NCBI RefSeq assembly: GCF_013317235.1
Contig: NZ_WLCM01000025.1
Span: forward strand, 397-60,084
Direction: 5' to 3'
DNA: 59,688 bases
Source of the DNA: Leisingera sp. ANG59
GTDB taxonomy: Bacteria > Pseudomonadota > Alphaproteobacteria > Rhodobacterales > Rhodobacteraceae
The position numbers were made by a program, and so were the translations under genes. Below the pieces are notes generated by a model. The model was not told where the DNA came from. It made no database searches and saw only the letters and a list, made by a program, of their open reading frames with translations. Below are positions 26,646 to 35,200 of the stretch, piece by piece. The stretch's first letter is position 1, and every line of letters begins with the position of its first letter.

Positions 26646-27716
26646 TCAGTTGCTTCGCGTCCAGGGGTACCCTTCGGCTTCGAACTCGGCGGTGAATTCA
26701 GCCACCGCGGCGGTGTAGGTTGCCATCAGCTGGTCGGCATCCAAACCGACGCTGCGGGCATTTTCCATCCAGTCGGCAATAAAGGGTTCCGCGGCAGCAT
26801 TCAGCACAGCCTTGTCAGCCTCGCTCAGCTCGATGACCTCAATCTTGCGGGTGGTCTCGCCTGCGGTCATCGCCTTCATCGCCTTGCTGTTGGCACCGTT
26901 CACGATCTTAGCAAACTGGTCCGCCAGTTCCTCGCCCGCCTGCATCAGAACTTCTTGCTGGCCAGCCTCCAGGTTGTCAAAGACCTGCTTGTTCATGAAC
27001 ATGCCATAGCCGCCGATCTGCCCCCAATTCAGGACAGTATAACTGTCGATCACCTCGTCCCATTTCAGCGAGGGAACGATGTAGTCATAGCCCTGGCTGC
27101 AGTCGATCAGCCCGGTATCCAAACCCTGGTAGGCCTCATAGACCGACAGGTTCACACGGGTTGCGCCCATTTCGCCGAAAACCTTGCCGTAGACGCCCGC
27201 GCCGCGGACCTTCTTGCCCTTGATGTCCTCAACCGAACGGATCGGCTCTCCGGCGCAGGCAACATTGACAGCCGAGGCCGTGAACGTGCCGATATAGACC
27301 AGGTTCTGGCGGGCCAGATACTCGGTGATCTGGGGTTCTGAGCGCATCAGATGGTCGGCTGCACGCATGGCGACCCAGGCATTCGGCCCGCCGATGGGGA
27401 AGTCAGCCAGCGAGTAGGCCGCCATTTCCTTCTGGAAATAGGCCGCAATGATCGAACCGGCATCCGCCACCCCGTCACTGATCCCCTGTACCGCAGCGCT
27501 TGCCTTGAACAGCGCGCCGCCCCATTGGACGTCCAGCCGCAGATCGCCTTCCGACAGCTCGCCAATACGGCTGTTATACCATTTCAGTGCGGCAGGAACC
27601 GTGCCCCGGTCGGGGCCGCTGTGGCCGTAGTAAATCACGGTCTCCGCAGATACTGCCGTTGCACCAAGACCGGCCGCAATGGTCAGCCCTCCCAGAATAT
27701 TCTTGATCATTCCCAT
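26646..27716 (-). CDS. dctP: TRAP transporter substrate-binding protein (DctP)
   Basis: A 356-residue exported receptor of the DctP family with a Sec signal (GMIKNILGGLTIAAGLGATAVSA). Core features are LFKASAAVQGISDGVADAGSI, the conserved Arg region IKGKKVRGAGVYGKVFGEMG, and LDTGLIDCSQGYDYIV. The ligand should be an organic acid, presumably the carboxylate activated by the CoA ligase encoded upstream. The ATG at 27714-27716 follows a GGAG ribosome site; the longer frame to 27743 has no support. Confidence 0.9.
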   Translation of the reverse strand: MGMIKNILGGLTIAAGLGATAVSAETVIYYGHSGPDRGTVPAALKWYNSRIGELSEGDLRLDVQWGGALFKASAAVQGISDGVADAGSIIAAYFQKEMAAYSLADFPIGGPNAWVAMRAADHLMRSEPQITEYLARQNLVYIGTFTASAVNVACAGEPIRSVEDIKGKKVRGAGVYGKVFGEMGATRVNLSVYEAYQGLDTGLIDCSQGYDYIVPSLKWDEVIDSYTVLNWGQIGGYGMFMNKQVFDNLEAGQQEVLMQAGEELADQFAKIVNGANSKAMKAMTAGETTRKIEVIELSEADKAVLNAAAEPFIADWMENARSVGLDADQLMATYTAAVAEFTAEFEAEGYPWTRSN

Positions 27717-27755
27717 GACTGGCATCTCCTCCTCGAAAGCCATTCGTTAGTTTTA

Positions 27756-27810
27756 CTATGTGGAATTTTAAGGCGCTGTCCAGAATTTTATTTCACATAC
27801 TGGAATTTCT
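27756..27810 (-). repeat. Three 15-bp repeats with exact 20-bp period upstream of dctP
   Basis: On the plus strand CTATGTGGAATTTTA (27756), CTGTCCAGAATTTTA (27776) and CATACTGGAATTTCT (27796) begin exactly 20 bp apart, two helical turns. They share a GAATTT core with the two copies at 37363 and 37383. They lie 40-94 bp upstream of the dctP start codon, within the promoter region. The IclR-family protein encoded at 23835-24638 is the obvious candidate to bind them; that link is inferred. Confidence 0.7.
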
Positions 27811-27891
27811 TGATGCGGTCTGCACTTGGCTCGCAGCAGAACAAGAAAACCTCTTCTGCCCTTGTGCAGGCCAAGCAGTTGACGCAACAGA

Positions 27892-29412
27892 TCACACGCT
27901 TTCAGCCAACTCGCTTGCAAAGGTTTCGATCAGTTTCGCTTTCAGGATTTTGCCTGTCGGCGCGGCAGGCAGGGCCGCGGCCACGATAATGCGTGCCGGC
28001 CGTTTGTAGGGCGCAAGCCGATCATGCAGAAAGGATTTCAGCTCAGCTTCTTTCACGCTGCTGCCGGTGGCGGCGCTGACAAAGGCCAGAACCTCCTCGT
28101 TGCCTTCAACGGCACGGCCCACCACGCTTGCCACCACCACATCGGGATGCTCGGTCAGCGCCGCCTCGATCTCCACCGGATAGACATTGAAGCCGGACCT
28201 GATGATCAGCTCCTTGGTGCGCCCGGCAATATGCAGCCGCCCTTCATCATCAAAACGGCCAAGGTCGCCAGTGCGGAAAAACCCGTCCTCTGTCAGCGCT
28301 ACAGCTGTTTGCACCGGATCACGGAAATAGCCCTTCATGATCTGCGGACCACCAACAAGGATCTCGCCGATACCTGCTTCCCGGGTGGCGCCCGGCGCGT
28401 CCAGATCCAGCTCAAGGATGCTATCGCCCATCGGCAGTCCGACGCTGATGTCAGGGTCGCCGAATGCGTTGCGGGTTGCACAAACACCGGCTGTGCCTTC
28501 AGTTAGCCCGTAGCCGTTTTGCAGCGGCAAGCCATAGAAGGCCTCCGCCTCGCGTTTCCAGGCCGGATCCAGGGGCGCACCGCCCGAGGAGACAAACCGC
28601 AGTTTTCCCGCATCATAGCGCGGCTTGCCGTGGGAGCGGGCATAGTTGAACAGATGCGCATGCATCTGCGGCACCGCGGGCAGCAGGGTCACATCCTCCT
28701 GCAGTGCCTGGTACAGGCGCTCTGCCGAGAATTGCGCCTCCATCCGTATCGCCGATTGCGCTAGGGTGACAGACAGCATGGTGACCAGTCCGAAAATATG
28801 GCTGAGCGGCAGCGCCAGATAGGTCACATCCGACTTTTGAATGCCCCGCACCTCGGCTGCGGCGGCCGCCCCTGCAATCAGGTTGGCATGGGTCAGCATC
28901 GCGGCCTTGGGGGTGCCGGTTGTGCCTGAGGTGTAAAGCAGAAGGGAGACCTGTTCGCGCCCGTCCCCTGACACCGGTTCCGGCGAAGCACCCGCGCGCT
29001 GCATCAGGGCTGCCGCGCCAAAGGCGCCCTGTACGTCCTGGGCGCCGTAGTGATCTGCATGGGTTCGGGCCGCCGCGGATGAGGCCGTTGTGAACACGAC
29101 GGCACTGGGGTCGGAGTGGGCAAATATCCGGCCCAGCTCAGCCGTGGTCAGCCGCGCATTGATGGCAACCGCGGATGCATCCAGCATGCTTGCACCAAAG
29201 AAGAATGCGATCACCTCGGTGCAGTTTTCAAACACCAGAACCACCCGGTCGCCGGGCTGGACAGCCGCGGCCTTCAACTGCTGCGCCGCGGCGGATGCCG
29301 CTTGGGACATTTCCATCCAGGTCAGCCGGCGGCCATCCTGATCTACCAGCGCCAAAGCATCGGGGCGGGCGTCAGCGGCTGCCTGCAAAAGCCTATGTAC
29401 GCGATTTTGCAT
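27892..29412 (-). CDS. Acyl-CoA synthetase (AMP-forming, class I adenylate family)
   Basis: A 506-residue CoA ligase that activates a carboxylic acid to its CoA thioester through an acyl-adenylate. The P-loop-like motif LLYTSGTTGTPKAAMLTH, the adenylate motif NGYGLTEGTAG, the hinge region FRTGDLGRFDDEGRLHIAGRTKELIIRSGFN, and the C-terminal PTGKILKAKL with the catalytic Lys are all present. It probably supplies the first intracellular step for the TRAP-imported acid. The ATG at 29410-29412 follows a GGAGGA site. Substrate unknown. Confidence 0.92.
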   Translation of the reverse strand: MQNRVHRLLQAAADARPDALALVDQDGRRLTWMEMSQAASAAAQQLKAAAVQPGDRVVLVFENCTEVIAFFFGASMLDASAVAINARLTTAELGRIFAHSDPSAVVFTTASSAAARTHADHYGAQDVQGAFGAAALMQRAGASPEPVSGDGREQVSLLLYTSGTTGTPKAAMLTHANLIAGAAAAAEVRGIQKSDVTYLALPLSHIFGLVTMLSVTLAQSAIRMEAQFSAERLYQALQEDVTLLPAVPQMHAHLFNYARSHGKPRYDAGKLRFVSSGGAPLDPAWKREAEAFYGLPLQNGYGLTEGTAGVCATRNAFGDPDISVGLPMGDSILELDLDAPGATREAGIGEILVGGPQIMKGYFRDPVQTAVALTEDGFFRTGDLGRFDDEGRLHIAGRTKELIIRSGFNVYPVEIEAALTEHPDVVVASVVGRAVEGNEEVLAFVSAATGSSVKEAELKSFLHDRLAPYKRPARIIVAAALPAAPTGKILKAKLIETFASELAESV

Positions 29413-29435
29413 GTCTATCCTCCTCCCTTGCGCCC

Positions 29436-30440
29436 TCACGCCGCCAGGCCCAGCCGCCCGAAGACCGCCAGCGCCTCAGCCTCGAGCCGCGCGGTGATTT
29501 CGGCAAAGGGCTCCACCTTGTCCACAAACCCCAGCGCATGGCCCGCCGACAGCAGCCCCTGGGAGACGTCGCCAGTGGCATAGGCTTGGCGCCCGATCTT
29601 GCCGGACACATGCTTCAGCAGTTCCTGAATGCCGATCTCCGGATTGTCGCGCTCCAGCTTGGCAACTGTTTCTGTGGTTTGGTTGCGAAGGCTGCGCACG
29701 GTGTTGCGCACCGAGCGCATGGTCAGCTGCGTATCCAGTTCGCTCGCATTCACCATCGCCTGCTTATAACCCGGATGCGCGGTCAGCTCGCTGGCAACAA
29801 GGAACCTTGTGCCCATCACCACGCCCGCCGCGCCCATGACCAGTGCCGCCATAATCTGCTTGCCGTGCCCGATGCCGCCGCCGATGAGCCAGGGGATGGT
29901 CAGCCGGTCCCCGGCCAGGCCTGCGTTGACCATGCTGCCAATCATGTCCATGCCGGGATGGCCGCCGCATTCGGCGCCGACAATCGATACCATATCGACC
30001 CCCACATGCTCAGCCTTCACCGCAAAGCGCAGGCTGGGCACCTTATGCAGCACGGTGATCCCGGCATCCTTGAGGATGGGCATGAACGCCTCGGGGCTGC
30101 GGCCGGATGTTTCGACGAACTGCACGCCTTCGTCCGCGATCAGACGGAACACCTCTTCGGTCTTCTCACCCGGCACCAGCTTGGGAATCATCGAGACGTT
30201 GACCCCGAAGGCCTTCCCTTCGCACATCTCACGGCAGCGGCGGATCTCGGCGCGCAGATCGTCCATCTCGGGAAAACTTGCGGCAGTGATGAACGAGATA
30301 ATCCCGGCCCGGGCCGCAGCCGATACATATTCGGCATTGGCAAGCCATTGCAGGCCGCCCGCCACAACCGGCAGCCGTGTGCCGTAGGTCCGGGTCACGG
30401 CTGTATCGAAAATCGCCGGAAGCGCAGAAGTATGCAACAT
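29436..30440 (-). CDS. Nitronate monooxygenase-like FMN TIM-barrel enzyme
   Basis: A 334-residue FMN-binding protein of the 2-nitropropane dioxygenase/nitronate monooxygenase superfamily. The N-terminal LPVVAGGLQWLANAEYVSAAARAGI, the His motif GAECGGHPGMD, and the phosphate-binding GGGIGHGKQIMAALVMGAAGVVMGTRF are typical. In beta-oxidation clusters such proteins may act as flavin-dependent enoyl reductases or detoxify side products. Its real reaction here is unknown. The ATG at 30438-30440 has AAGGAG upstream, and 10 bp separate it from the preceding gene. Confidence 0.85.
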   Translation of the reverse strand: MLHTSALPAIFDTAVTRTYGTRLPVVAGGLQWLANAEYVSAAARAGIISFITAASFPEMDDLRAEIRRCREMCEGKAFGVNVSMIPKLVPGEKTEEVFRLIADEGVQFVETSGRSPEAFMPILKDAGITVLHKVPSLRFAVKAEHVGVDMVSIVGAECGGHPGMDMIGSMVNAGLAGDRLTIPWLIGGGIGHGKQIMAALVMGAAGVVMGTRFLVASELTAHPGYKQAMVNASELDTQLTMRSVRNTVRSLRNQTTETVAKLERDNPEIGIQELLKHVSGKIGRQAYATGDVSQGLLSAGHALGFVDKVEPFAEITARLEAEALAVFGRLGLAA

Positions 30441-30450
30441 ATCGGTCTCC

Positions 30451-31230
30451 TTACCGGAATACTGGGGAGGTCTTGCTGAGAAAGGCGCCGATGCCCGCCT
30501 GGGCCTCGTCACCGCCAAGGGCCTTGGCCATGGCATCGCGTTCATAGTCAAGTTGGTCCTCGAAACTGGCGGTTTCGGCCTGGTTGAGCAGCTCCTTGGT
30601 GTCGGCAATCGCCGTTTCAGGGCCGCGGGCCACCGCATCGGCCAAAGCTTCGGCCTGCGCCAGGGTGCGGCCCTTGGGTGCCAGTTCCGTCACCGCCCCC
30701 AGTTGATGCATCCGCTCAGCGCTGAGCGGTTCGGCCAGCATCGCCATCCGTGCCACGGTCGCCCGCGGCAGGGCCTGGGTCAGCGCATAGGTGGCGCCGC
30801 CATCCGGCACCAGGCCCGCCTTGACGTAGGCCAGGGTGAACATCGCCCCCTCTTCAGCGACGATCATGTCCGCCGCCATCGCCAAGGACAGCCCTGCTCC
30901 TGCCGCGCCGCCTTCGACAGCTGCAATCACAGGCTTGGAGCAGGCCCGGACCGCACAGATAAGGGCGTTCAGCTTGCCGATCTGCATTTGCCGCTCCTCA
31001 TAGGGCATCTCGCGGCGTTCCTTCAGCATGTTCAGATTGCCCCCGGAACAGAAGAACCCGCCCGCGCCCGCCAGGATCACCGCTGCAATCGCAGGGTCCC
31101 GCGCCGCCCGCGCCAGACCGTCCTGCAAGCCGTGATAATACTCATACGACAGCGCATTGCGCATCGCCGTGTTGCAGTTCCAAATAACCAGGGTCCTGCC
31201 GCGGGCCTCATGCCGGAAAAGCGCGCTCAT
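30451..31230 (-). CDS. Enoyl-CoA hydratase/isomerase family protein
   Basis: A 259-residue crotonase-fold protein that probably hydrates an enoyl-CoA or isomerises its double bond. The oxyanion-hole segments are AGAGGFFCSGGNLNMLKE and KPVIAAVEGGAAGAGLSLAMAADMIVA, and VKAGLVPDGGATYALTQALP is family-typical. The catalytic Glu pair of classical hydratases is not clearly present: 'LVPDGG' has Asp where an active-site acid is expected. The exact reaction is therefore uncertain. The start overlaps the stop of the thioesterase gene (ATGA). Confidence 0.87.
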   Translation of the reverse strand: MSALFRHEARGRTLVIWNCNTAMRNALSYEYYHGLQDGLARAARDPAIAAVILAGAGGFFCSGGNLNMLKERREMPYEERQMQIGKLNALICAVRACSKPVIAAVEGGAAGAGLSLAMAADMIVAEEGAMFTLAYVKAGLVPDGGATYALTQALPRATVARMAMLAEPLSAERMHQLGAVTELAPKGRTLAQAEALADAVARGPETAIADTKELLNQAETASFEDQLDYERDAMAKALGGDEAQAGIGAFLSKTSPVFR

Positions 31231-31652
31231 GCCGCATCCTCTGCTGCTGTCCCGCGCACCCGTTTAAAGACGCCGGTGGAGGCTGCAATCAGCCGCCCTG
31301 CCCCGTCCCGCAGGTCGCAAGAGACAAATTTGGTTGTGCTGCCGCCGCCGGTGATCCGTCCGGATGCCCGCACGCGGCCGTGCCGGGCCACCGCAAGGTA
31401 GTTGACGTTCAGCGACAGGGTGACAAAGGGGGTGATGCCCTGCGGATCGCAGGACAGGCTGGCAGTTATCCCGCTGGCCGTGTCCAGCAGCGTAGCCGCA
31501 ACCCCGCCATGCAAGCCGCCCTGGCGGTTCAGGTGCAGGCTGGAAATCTCCAGCACGCAATGCGCCTCAACCGCCTCCCGGTCTAGCTCGATGTCATAGC
31601 CCATCGCTTCAAACAGCGGGATCAGGGGCCTGTCAGGGCGGACCAGCGGCAT
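31227..31652 (-). CDS. PaaI-family hotdog thioesterase
   Basis: A 141-residue hotdog-fold thioesterase of the PaaI/4HBT type that releases CoA from dead-end acyl-CoAs. The diagnostic segment is QGGLHGGVAATLLDTASGITA (HGG and Asp active site), followed by FVTLSLNVNYLAVARHGRVRASG. It begins 3 bp after the second acyl-CoA dehydrogenase gene and overlaps the hydratase gene. Confidence 0.85.
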   Translation of the reverse strand: MPLVRPDRPLIPLFEAMGYDIELDREAVEAHCVLEISSLHLNRQGGLHGGVAATLLDTASGITASLSCDPQGITPFVTLSLNVNYLAVARHGRVRASGRITGGGSTTKFVSCDLRDGAGRLIAASTGVFKRVRGTAAEDAA

Positions 31653-31655
31653 CTC

Positions 31656-32786
31656 TTACCCTGCCTTCAGCGCGATGAAGCGCTCCAGATGGTAGTCCGT
31701 GTCGCCGAACAGATGGTCGATCATCGTCAGGCGGCGGGCAAAATGGGACAGCGCGTATTCATCGGTCATGCCGATGCCGCCGTGCATCTGGATGCATTCC
31801 TCAGCCACCTGCGCCCCGGCCCGACCAATCAGGTTCTTGGCCGCGCTGGCGTGGCTTTCGCGCAAAGCCCGCGGCTGATCCAGATTGCCTGCCAGGTTGA
31901 TCACCGAAGAACGCGCCTGCTCCACTTCGATAAGCATGTCCGCCATCCGGTGCTGCAGCGCCTGAAACTTGCCGATCGGCATGCCGAACTGCTTGCGCTC
32001 CTTCAGATAGCTGATGGTCAGATCCTTGGCGGCCTCCATCGCCCCCAGCGCCTCGGCGCAGATGGCTGTCAGACCGCGGGCAACAGAGGCTTCCAGCGCC
32101 TCCAGCCCTTCTCCGGCAGCGCCCAGCCGCGCCGTGTCCGCCAGCCGCACATCATCCAGCGCAACCGTTGCAGACGGTATGCCGTCCATATTGCGGTGGC
32201 CGCTGACGGTCACGCCCGGCATGTTCACCGGCACCAGAAACAACGAAATGCCTGCCGCATCCGCCGCCACGCCAGCCTCCCGCGCCGAAACCACCAGGGT
32301 CTGCGCCTCAGCTCCATATAGCACATGGGTCTTGATGCCGTTCAGCTCGATGGCATCGCCTTCGGCTGCCGCCGTGGTTTCCACGTGGTTCAGGTCATAA
32401 CGCGATCCAGCTTCGCCCTGGGCTAGCGCCGCCACATGGGTTCCGGCAATGATCTCATCCGCCAGTCCGCGCTGGCGGCCATTGCCAATAGCGGCTATCA
32501 GCCCGCCTGCCAGCACTGCTGGCAGCACCGGTTCGATCACTCCAGCGCGGCCCAGCTCTTCGAATACCACCATCAGGTCAAAACCCCGGCCGCCGAAACC
32601 GCCCTGATCCTCGCGGAACATGGCCCCCAGCACGCCCAGTTCTGCCAGCCCGGCATAGATCCCGGTATCAAACGGCTCACCCGCCGCAATCAGCGCCCGC
32701 CGGTTCTCATGCGCGTATTTGTCCGCTAGAAACCGCCGCAGAGTGTCGCGCAGCATCGTCCGTTCTTCGGTCAGATTGAAATCCAT
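31656..32786 (-). CDS. Acyl-CoA dehydrogenase, subunit-like (376 aa)
   Basis: A 376-residue FAD flavoprotein of the acyl-CoA dehydrogenase family that introduces a C2-C3 double bond. The N-terminal LTEERTMLRDTLRRFLADKY and the C-terminal CIQMHGGIGMTDEYALSHFARR are family landmarks. The central FAD/substrate motifs are weaker than in its neighbour. Two adjacent, differing acyl-CoA dehydrogenases resemble the alpha2-beta2 pairs known in steroid side-chain degradation (FadE28-FadE29 type). That is an inference. Confidence 0.88.
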   Translation of the reverse strand: MDFNLTEERTMLRDTLRRFLADKYAHENRRALIAAGEPFDTGIYAGLAELGVLGAMFREDQGGFGGRGFDLMVVFEELGRAGVIEPVLPAVLAGGLIAAIGNGRQRGLADEIIAGTHVAALAQGEAGSRYDLNHVETTAAAEGDAIELNGIKTHVLYGAEAQTLVVSAREAGVAADAAGISLFLVPVNMPGVTVSGHRNMDGIPSATVALDDVRLADTARLGAAGEGLEALEASVARGLTAICAEALGAMEAAKDLTISYLKERKQFGMPIGKFQALQHRMADMLIEVEQARSSVINLAGNLDQPRALRESHASAAKNLIGRAGAQVAEECIQMHGGIGMTDEYALSHFARRLTMIDHLFGDTDYHLERFIALKAG

Positions 32787-32800
32787 GTCGCCTGCCCCCG

Positions 32801-33997
32801 TTACAGCCCCAGAATGGCCTTGGTGATGATGGTGCGCTGCACCTCGTTCGAACCGCCAAAGATCGACAGCTTGCGCATGTTGAAATATGAGGGCGCCGCC
32901 GCTGCCGCATGATCCGGACCCAGCGCCGCTGCATTGCTGCCGCCATCCAGAAAGTCAGGTTGGAACGGCAGCGCGTCCGGCCCCATCGTCCGGCGCAGCA
33001 GCGACGTCAGCTCCTGCCGGATCACCGTGCCCTTGACCTTCAGCATCGAGCTTTCGGCGCCGGGCGCCTGCCCCTTGGCCGCTGCCGAGACAACCCGCAG
33101 GTTGGTGGTCGCCATCGCCATCAGGTCGATCTCTGCCTGCGCCATGCGGGCCGCGAAATGCGGGTTCTCCGCCAGTGGCCGGCCGCCGGACTTCACCCGC
33201 CCGGCAACATGTTTCAACGTGGTCAAAAGCGCCGTGGAAAAACCCACGCCTGCAATATTGGTGCGCTCATGGGTCAGCAGGTACTTGGCGTAGGTCCAGC
33301 CCTTGTTCTCCTCGCCCACCAGGTTCTCCGCAGGCACCCGGACGTTGTCAAAGAACACCTCGTTCACCTCCGGCTCGCCATCAATCAGCACGATAGGGCG
33401 GACCGTGACTCCGGGTGTGTCCAAGTCGACCAGCAGAAAGGAGATGCCTTCCTGTTTCTTGGCATCCGGATCCGTCCGCACCAGGCAGAAAATCCAGTTC
33501 GCGTGCTGGCCCAGCGTGGTCCAGGTCTTCTGGCCGTTGACCACATAGTGTTCGCCGTCGCGCACCGCGCGGGTTTTGACCGCCGCCAGATCGGACCCGG
33601 CACTTGGTTCCGAGTAGCCCTGGCACCACCAGTGCTGGCCGTTCAGGATGCGCGGCAGGAAACGCTGGCGCTGGCCTTCAGATCCAAACGCCAGCAGGAC
33701 CGGCGCCAGCATCGACAAGCCAAAAGGCAGGCTGCGCGGGGCATGGGCGAGACAGGCTTCCTCCTCAAAGATATGGCGCTGCACCGCATTCCACTCGCAA
33801 CCGCCATAGGCCCGGGGCCAGTTCGGCGCCAGCCAGCCGCGCGCATTCAGCAGGCTGTGCCACAGTTCCATGTCCGCCTTGCCCAGCCGCTTGCCCAGCC
33901 GCACTTTTTCGCGCAGCTCATTCGGCAGGGTTTCCTTGAGCCACTGGCGGACCTCTGTCCGGAACGCCTGTTCTTCCTTGGTGTAATTCAGATCCAT
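32801..33997 (-). CDS. Acyl-CoA dehydrogenase (398 aa)
   Basis: A 398-residue acyl-CoA dehydrogenase. Landmarks are GWLAPNWPRAYGG, the FAD-binding QGYSEPSAGSDLA, YVVNGQKTWTTLGQHANW, and the C-terminal IFGGSNEVQRTII. The position of the medium-chain enzyme's catalytic Glu reads Gly (FGGS), so any base must lie elsewhere or in a partner subunit. The frame is open to 34069, but the ATG at 33995-33997 has an upstream GAGGGG and yields the standard MDLNYTKEEQAFR start. Confidence 0.9.
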   Translation of the reverse strand: MDLNYTKEEQAFRTEVRQWLKETLPNELREKVRLGKRLGKADMELWHSLLNARGWLAPNWPRAYGGCEWNAVQRHIFEEEACLAHAPRSLPFGLSMLAPVLLAFGSEGQRQRFLPRILNGQHWWCQGYSEPSAGSDLAAVKTRAVRDGEHYVVNGQKTWTTLGQHANWIFCLVRTDPDAKKQEGISFLLVDLDTPGVTVRPIVLIDGEPEVNEVFFDNVRVPAENLVGEENKGWTYAKYLLTHERTNIAGVGFSTALLTTLKHVAGRVKSGGRPLAENPHFAARMAQAEIDLMAMATTNLRVVSAAAKGQAPGAESSMLKVKGTVIRQELTSLLRRTMGPDALPFQPDFLDGGSNAAALGPDHAAAAAPSYFNMRKLSIFGGSNEVQRTIITKAILGL

Positions 33998-34010
33998 CGC
34001 GTGGTGCCCC

Positions 34011-35189
34011 TCAGAAGATTTCAAACAGGCCGGCCGCACCCATTCCGCCGCCGATGCACATGGTGACAACGCCCAGCCTGGCGCCGCGCCGCCGCCCTTC
34101 CAGCAGCAGATGCCCGGTCATCCGCGCACCGGTCATGCCGAACGGGTGGCCGATCGAGATCGAACCGCCGTTGACGTTGCAAATCTCCGGGTCGATCTCC
34201 AGCCGATCGCGGCAGTAAAGCGCCTGCGAGGCGAAGGCCTCATTCAGCTCCCACAGATCAATGTCGCTGACCGTCAGCCCGTGCCGCTGCAGCAGGCGCG
34301 GCACCGCGTAGACCGGGCCGATGCCCATCTCATCCGGCTCGCAGCCTGCCACGGCAAAGCCTTTGAACGCGCCCAGTGGCTCGGCGCCTTCCCGTTCAGC
34401 CACCGCGCTGTCCATCAGCACCAGCGCCGCCGCCCCGTCGCTCAGTTGCGAGGCATTGCCGGCGGTGACGAATTGCCCCTCACCCTGCACCGGGGCCAGT
34501 CCGGCCAGCCCCTCCAGCGTGGTGTTCGGCCGGTTGCAATCATCCATGGCAAAGGTCACCTCCTTGCGGGTGATTTCGCCGCTTTCCTTGTCCTTGAAGG
34601 CCTGGGTCACGGTGATAGGCACAATTTCATCATCCAGACGGCCCGCTGCCTGCGCCGCAGCCGTGCGCTGCTGGCTAGACAGCGCCAATTCGTCCTGCGC
34701 TTCGCGGCTGATGCCATAGCGTTCGGCGACGATGTCAGCGGTCTGGATCATCGGGAGATACAGTTCCGGCTTGTTTTCCAGGATCCAGCTTTCCCGCGCC
34801 TGCGGCGGGCGTGCGGGCGGCATCTGGCTTATGCTTTCCACCCCTCCCCCGATCGCGGCCGGCGCGCCCTCCATCACAATCGAATGCGCCGCCATGGCGA
34901 CCGCCTGCAGCCCGGAAGAGCAGAAGCGGTTCACGGTGGCTGCGGAAACGGACACCGGCAGCCCTGCGCGGATCACCGACTGGCGGGCAATGTTGGACCC
35001 GGTCCAGCCTTCGGGGTAGCCGCAGCCGACCAGCGCGTCCTCGATCAGGTCCGGCGCAATGCCGGCACGCTGCACCGCATGGCTGATGGCATGGCCCGCC
35101 ATAGTGGCTCCATGGGTTTCATTGAATGCCCCGCGGTAGGATTTGGCCAGACCGGTGCGCGCGGTGGAGACGATGACCGCCTGTTTCAT
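34011..35189 (-). CDS. Acetyl-CoA acyltransferase (thiolase)
   Basis: A 392-residue thiolase that cleaves 3-ketoacyl-CoA with CoA to acetyl-CoA and a shortened acyl-CoA. The active-site Cys lies in [18 protein letters not shown], followed by VESISQMP. The C-terminal motifs [27 protein letters not shown] and [13 protein letters not shown] carry the other catalytic His and Cys. It begins 11 bp after the multifunctional enzyme gene and is part of the same operon. Confidence 0.93.
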   Translation of the reverse strand: MKQAVIVSTARTGLAKSYRGAFNETHGATMAGHAISHAVQRAGIAPDLIEDALVGCGYPEGWTGSNIARQSVIRAGLPVSVSAATVNRFCSSGLQAVAMAAHSIVMEGAPAAIGGGVESISQMPPARPPQARESWILENKPELYLPMIQTADIVAERYGISREAQDELALSSQQRTAAAQAAGRLDDEIVPITVTQAFKDKESGEITRKEVTFAMDDCNRPNTTLEGLAGLAPVQGEGQFVTAGNASQLSDGAAALVLMDSAVAEREGAEPLGAFKGFAVAGCEPDEMGIGPVYAVPRLLQRHGLTVSDIDLWELNEAFASQALYCRDRLEIDPEICNVNGGSISIGHPFGMTGARMTGHLLLEGRRRGARLGVVTMCIGGGMGAAGLFEIF

Positions 35190-35200
35190 TGAAAACTCCT

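Noticed and set aside
32909-34066. 385-codon plus-strand frame opposite the acyl-CoA dehydrogenase
   Set aside because: A shadow of a real gene; very high Arg/Gln/His content and no motif.
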